Source of the DNA: JBGSUZ01 sp043770095
GTDB taxonomy: Bacteria > Bacillota > Clostridia > Peptostreptococcales > Acidaminobacteraceae
Length of the DNA: 64,000 nucleotides
NCBI GenBank assembly: GCA_043770095.1
Contig: JAYVIR010000002.1
Coordinates: 62,001-126,000 of the forward strand
Direction: 5' to 3'
How positions within the stretch are numbered: position 1 is the first letter of the stretch; each line of letters opens with the position of its first letter. The notes beneath the pieces are model-generated. The model was given only the letters and a program-made list of their open reading frames with translations. It was not told the origin of the DNA and did not search any database. The position numbers were made by a program, and so were the translations under genes. Shown here piece after piece: positions 62,501-64,000 of the stretch.

Positions 62501-62868
62501 CTATTCTAATTTGCAAATTGCATCATACCATGTAGCGGTATCAACCGTTGGGAAATTTAAAACAGTTGAAGTACCTGTGCCTACCAATGTTAATCCAGTT
62601 GCAGTAATAACCGAATTAAATAAATACCCAGTTTTATTTGCATATAATTTATAAGCACCGTATCCGTAAATCAAATCCCATGAATACAAATTCTATTGTA
62701 TACCCTCCACTAATCTCTCCAAACGCATCTATTACCATTTGGTATAAATTTAAAGACAAATTGGTATTGTAAACAGATGTATTGCCTGCTGGATAGAAAG
62801 TACCTAATTTAACAGTTCTAGTCTGTTCCTTTATATTTCTAAAATCAATTTTTTCTTTAATTAGTTTA
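62501..62868 (-). pseudogene. Surface or adhesin-like protein fragment with frameshift
   Basis: Reading from the right repeat arm: KIDFRNIKEQTRTVKLGTFY PAGNTSVYNT, LNLYQMVIDAFGEISGGYTI EF, then a frame change near 62690 into YSWDLIYGYGAYKLYANKTG and ATGLTLVGTGTSTVLNF to a stop at 62501. Composition (Thr, Tyr, Gly, Asn) is that of an extracellular beta protein. The 5' end is lost at the inverted repeat. Family not recognised. Confidence 0.55.
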
Positions 62869-62993
62869 ACCTGATAAAAGCAATATTTTCATAAAGCAAA
62901 AAGGATTTCTGGAATATCTGTCGAATTAGTATAGCAATAAAACTTACCTTGAAAGGAAGATCGCCATGCTTATTCTTGATTATCCAGATTGGG
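62857..62993. repeat. 137-base inverted repeat, right arm
   Basis: Partner of 61078-61214. Here the outward reading frame starts at ATG 62966 (GGAAG upstream) and ends after 18 codons at 63022 (MLILDYPDW, then VNNMFRRWL). Confidence 0.85.
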
Positions 62994-63060
62994 TGAATAA
63001 TATGTTCAGGAGGTGGCTCTGACTCAGCGTATTGATGGCTCTATTAGAACATATTATTCA
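62994..63060. repeat. Inverted repeat beside the right arm
   Basis: Perfect 14-base arms (62994-63007, 63047-63060) 39 bases apart, followed by an imperfect hairpin at about 63074-63111. No gene is seen between 63023 and 63458 apart from the fragments listed; this looks like insertion-element debris. Confidence 0.5.
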
Positions 63061-63153
63061 TTCTCACTTCTATTGATAAAAATCACCTCTTTCTTGAGAT
63101 GATTCTATCAGAAATCAAAGGATTGAAAAATGTGTGCTAGAGTTGACGCTTAC

Positions 63154-63336
63154 TCAATAGATTTAATCGCAACCGCTACAGGGCTCAGCATTGAAGAAAT
63201 CGAAAAATTATAAAACTTTAACACATTTGAAATGTCAGGTTTCAAATTTGAAGGACTAAACCGCCACAACAGGTTTAGTCCTTTTGTTTTTTCTATAGAG
63301 TCCCTTGTAGCCACCTTTAAACTGATGCTAAACGAT
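63154..63336. repeat. Dispersed repeat copy B (Rpn gene tail plus terminator)
   Basis: Nearly the same as 52299-52482: the coding tail for ATGLSIEEIEKL, the terminator hairpin (63251-63292) and sequence beyond, ending at ACTGATGCTAAACGAT. No gene body precedes it. Confidence 0.85.
63251..63292 (+). terminator. Orphan copy of the Rpn-gene terminator
   Basis: Same 12-base stem and T-rich tail as at 52396-52437. Confidence 0.8.
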
Positions 63337-63365
63337 TATTTCCAAAGCAGTAAAAGTAGATGGCG

Positions 63366-63447
63366 TTGGTCCTGATGATAAACTCTATCTTTCAGAATAC
63401 AGTGGCAATATAATTACCACTGTAGATAAAGACGGCTAAAACAAGTC
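63366..63447 (+). pseudogene. NHL-repeat gene fragment
   Basis: About 80 bases nearly identical to 60435-60516 inside the truncated beta-propeller gene: GPDDKLYLSEYSGNIITTVD, then a stop where the other copy has Gln. Confidence 0.75.
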
Positions 63448-63458
63448 CAACTTTTCAT

Positions 63459-64000
63459 TTAAATAGTACCATTGTCTACATGTAAAACAGAACCAGTAAT
63501 AGAACTTGAACTTTCACTTAATAAAAATTGAACTGTTTTAGCAACACTTCTTGGGTTAGTTTCTTTCTTAAGTGAAGTACGATTATAGATTCTATCTTTT
63601 TGACTTTCAGATAAAGTTTCACTCATACCTGTTTCCATGAAGCCAGGGGCAACGCAGTTTGATCGAATACCAACTTCACCCCATTCTCTTGCAACCGTCT
63701 TAGAGAATGACTCTAATGCTCCTTTTGTAGCGGCATACATGCTCAAACCTTTGTACCCTGTATGTGCACAAACAGAAGTAATATGAACAATAGATCCATT
63801 TACTTTATTTAACAACATATCCCTAATAACATATTTTGTTAACATTATAGGTGACATTACATTAATCTTGAACATTCTATCTAATTTGTCAAAATTAGCA
63901 TTTGTAACAATATCATCATAAGCATAAGCAGAATTATTTACCAGTCCGTAAATTATTCCAATTTTCTTGATTTTTTCTTTATATAACGTTTGTATACCCT
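63459..64000 (-). CDS. Short-chain dehydrogenase/reductase (5' end outside window)
   Basis: Partial SDR of at least 180 residues; the frame is open to the window edge, where the N-terminal NAD(P)-binding region should follow. Visible: GLVNNSAYAYDD (N-N-x-A motif), MFKINVMSPIMLTKYVIRDM, the catalytic Ser and Y-x3-K in HITSVCAHTGYKGLSMYAATKGA, and RSNCVAPGFMETGM. The C-terminus SITGSVLHVDNGTI is normal, so the 3' end is complete. FabG-like proteins of this kind include many sugar or lipid reductases; substrate not evident. Confidence 0.88.
   Translation of the reverse strand, partial: GIQTLYKEKIKKIGIIYGLVNNSAYAYDDIVTNANFDKLDRMFKINVMSPIMLTKYVIRDMLLNKVNGSIVHITSVCAHTGYKGLSMYAATKGALESFSKTVAREWGEVGIRSNCVAPGFMETGMSETLSESQKDRIYNRTSLKKETNPRSVAKTVQFLLSESSSSITGSVLHVDNGTI

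Overview
The window reads as chromosome of a low-GC anaerobic Firmicute, most likely a Clostridia member. The evidence is a V/A-type ATPase, a multimeric NAD-linked [FeFe]-hydrogenase, S-layer-homology (SLH) surface proteins, strong AGGAGG-type ribosome sites and frequent GTG/TTG starts. I cannot name a species; a Fusibacter-like lineage is a guess.

Layout. (1) 1-11.5 kb, minus strand: a V/A-type ATPase operon (stalk H/G, C, I, K, F, E, A; A runs off the left edge) and a hydC-hydD-hydB-hydA hydrogenase operon, each with a visible promoter or terminator. (2) 11.8-17 kb, minus: an Mpv17-like membrane protein, an M42 aminopeptidase and a MacA/MacB-type efflux system. Divergent from the efflux genes is a two-component system (17.3-19.4 kb, plus), with spaced direct repeats in the shared promoter region. 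(3) 19.4-25.9 kb, minus: CPBP protease, TlpA-like redox protein, GT39-like and GT2 glycosyltransferases, GtrA and one SLH protein. (4) 26.1-34.3 kb, plus: a cell-wall trio (alpha/beta hydrolase, membrane-anchored MurF-like ligase, Ddl), then an eight-gene cation/proton antiporter operon whose gene order equals MbhA-H but with no hydrogenase genes behind it. (5) 34.4-49 kb, minus: VanZ-like protein, a Big2-domain surface protein, three SLH proteins (two are paralogues), a polyprenyl sugar transferase, an AlbA_2-type regulator, a small export protein and a GT2. (6) 49-64 kb: an accessory, decaying region. It has two tandem HepT/MntA-type toxin-antitoxin pairs in mirrored order plus a third HEPN remnant, a broken AAA ATPase, two broken PD-(D/E)XK (Rpn-type) genes, a second M42 peptidase, a beta-lactamase-fold/GNAT gene split by an intact IS21-family element, a GlpA-like oxidoreductase, a truncated beta-propeller gene joined to a second IstB remnant, and an AT-rich membrane-protein gene bracketed by 137-bp inverted repeats. 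A partial SDR gene lies at the right edge.

How the parts fit: regions 1 and 4 form an energy module (H2/NADH redox, ion-pumping ATPase, cation/proton antiport). Regions 3 and 5 concern the cell surface (S-layer, glycan synthesis, wall ligases). Region 6 is a mobile-element graveyard with toxin-antitoxin loci. Most annotations rest on family motifs read directly from the translations; operators, promoters and pathway assignments are inference.
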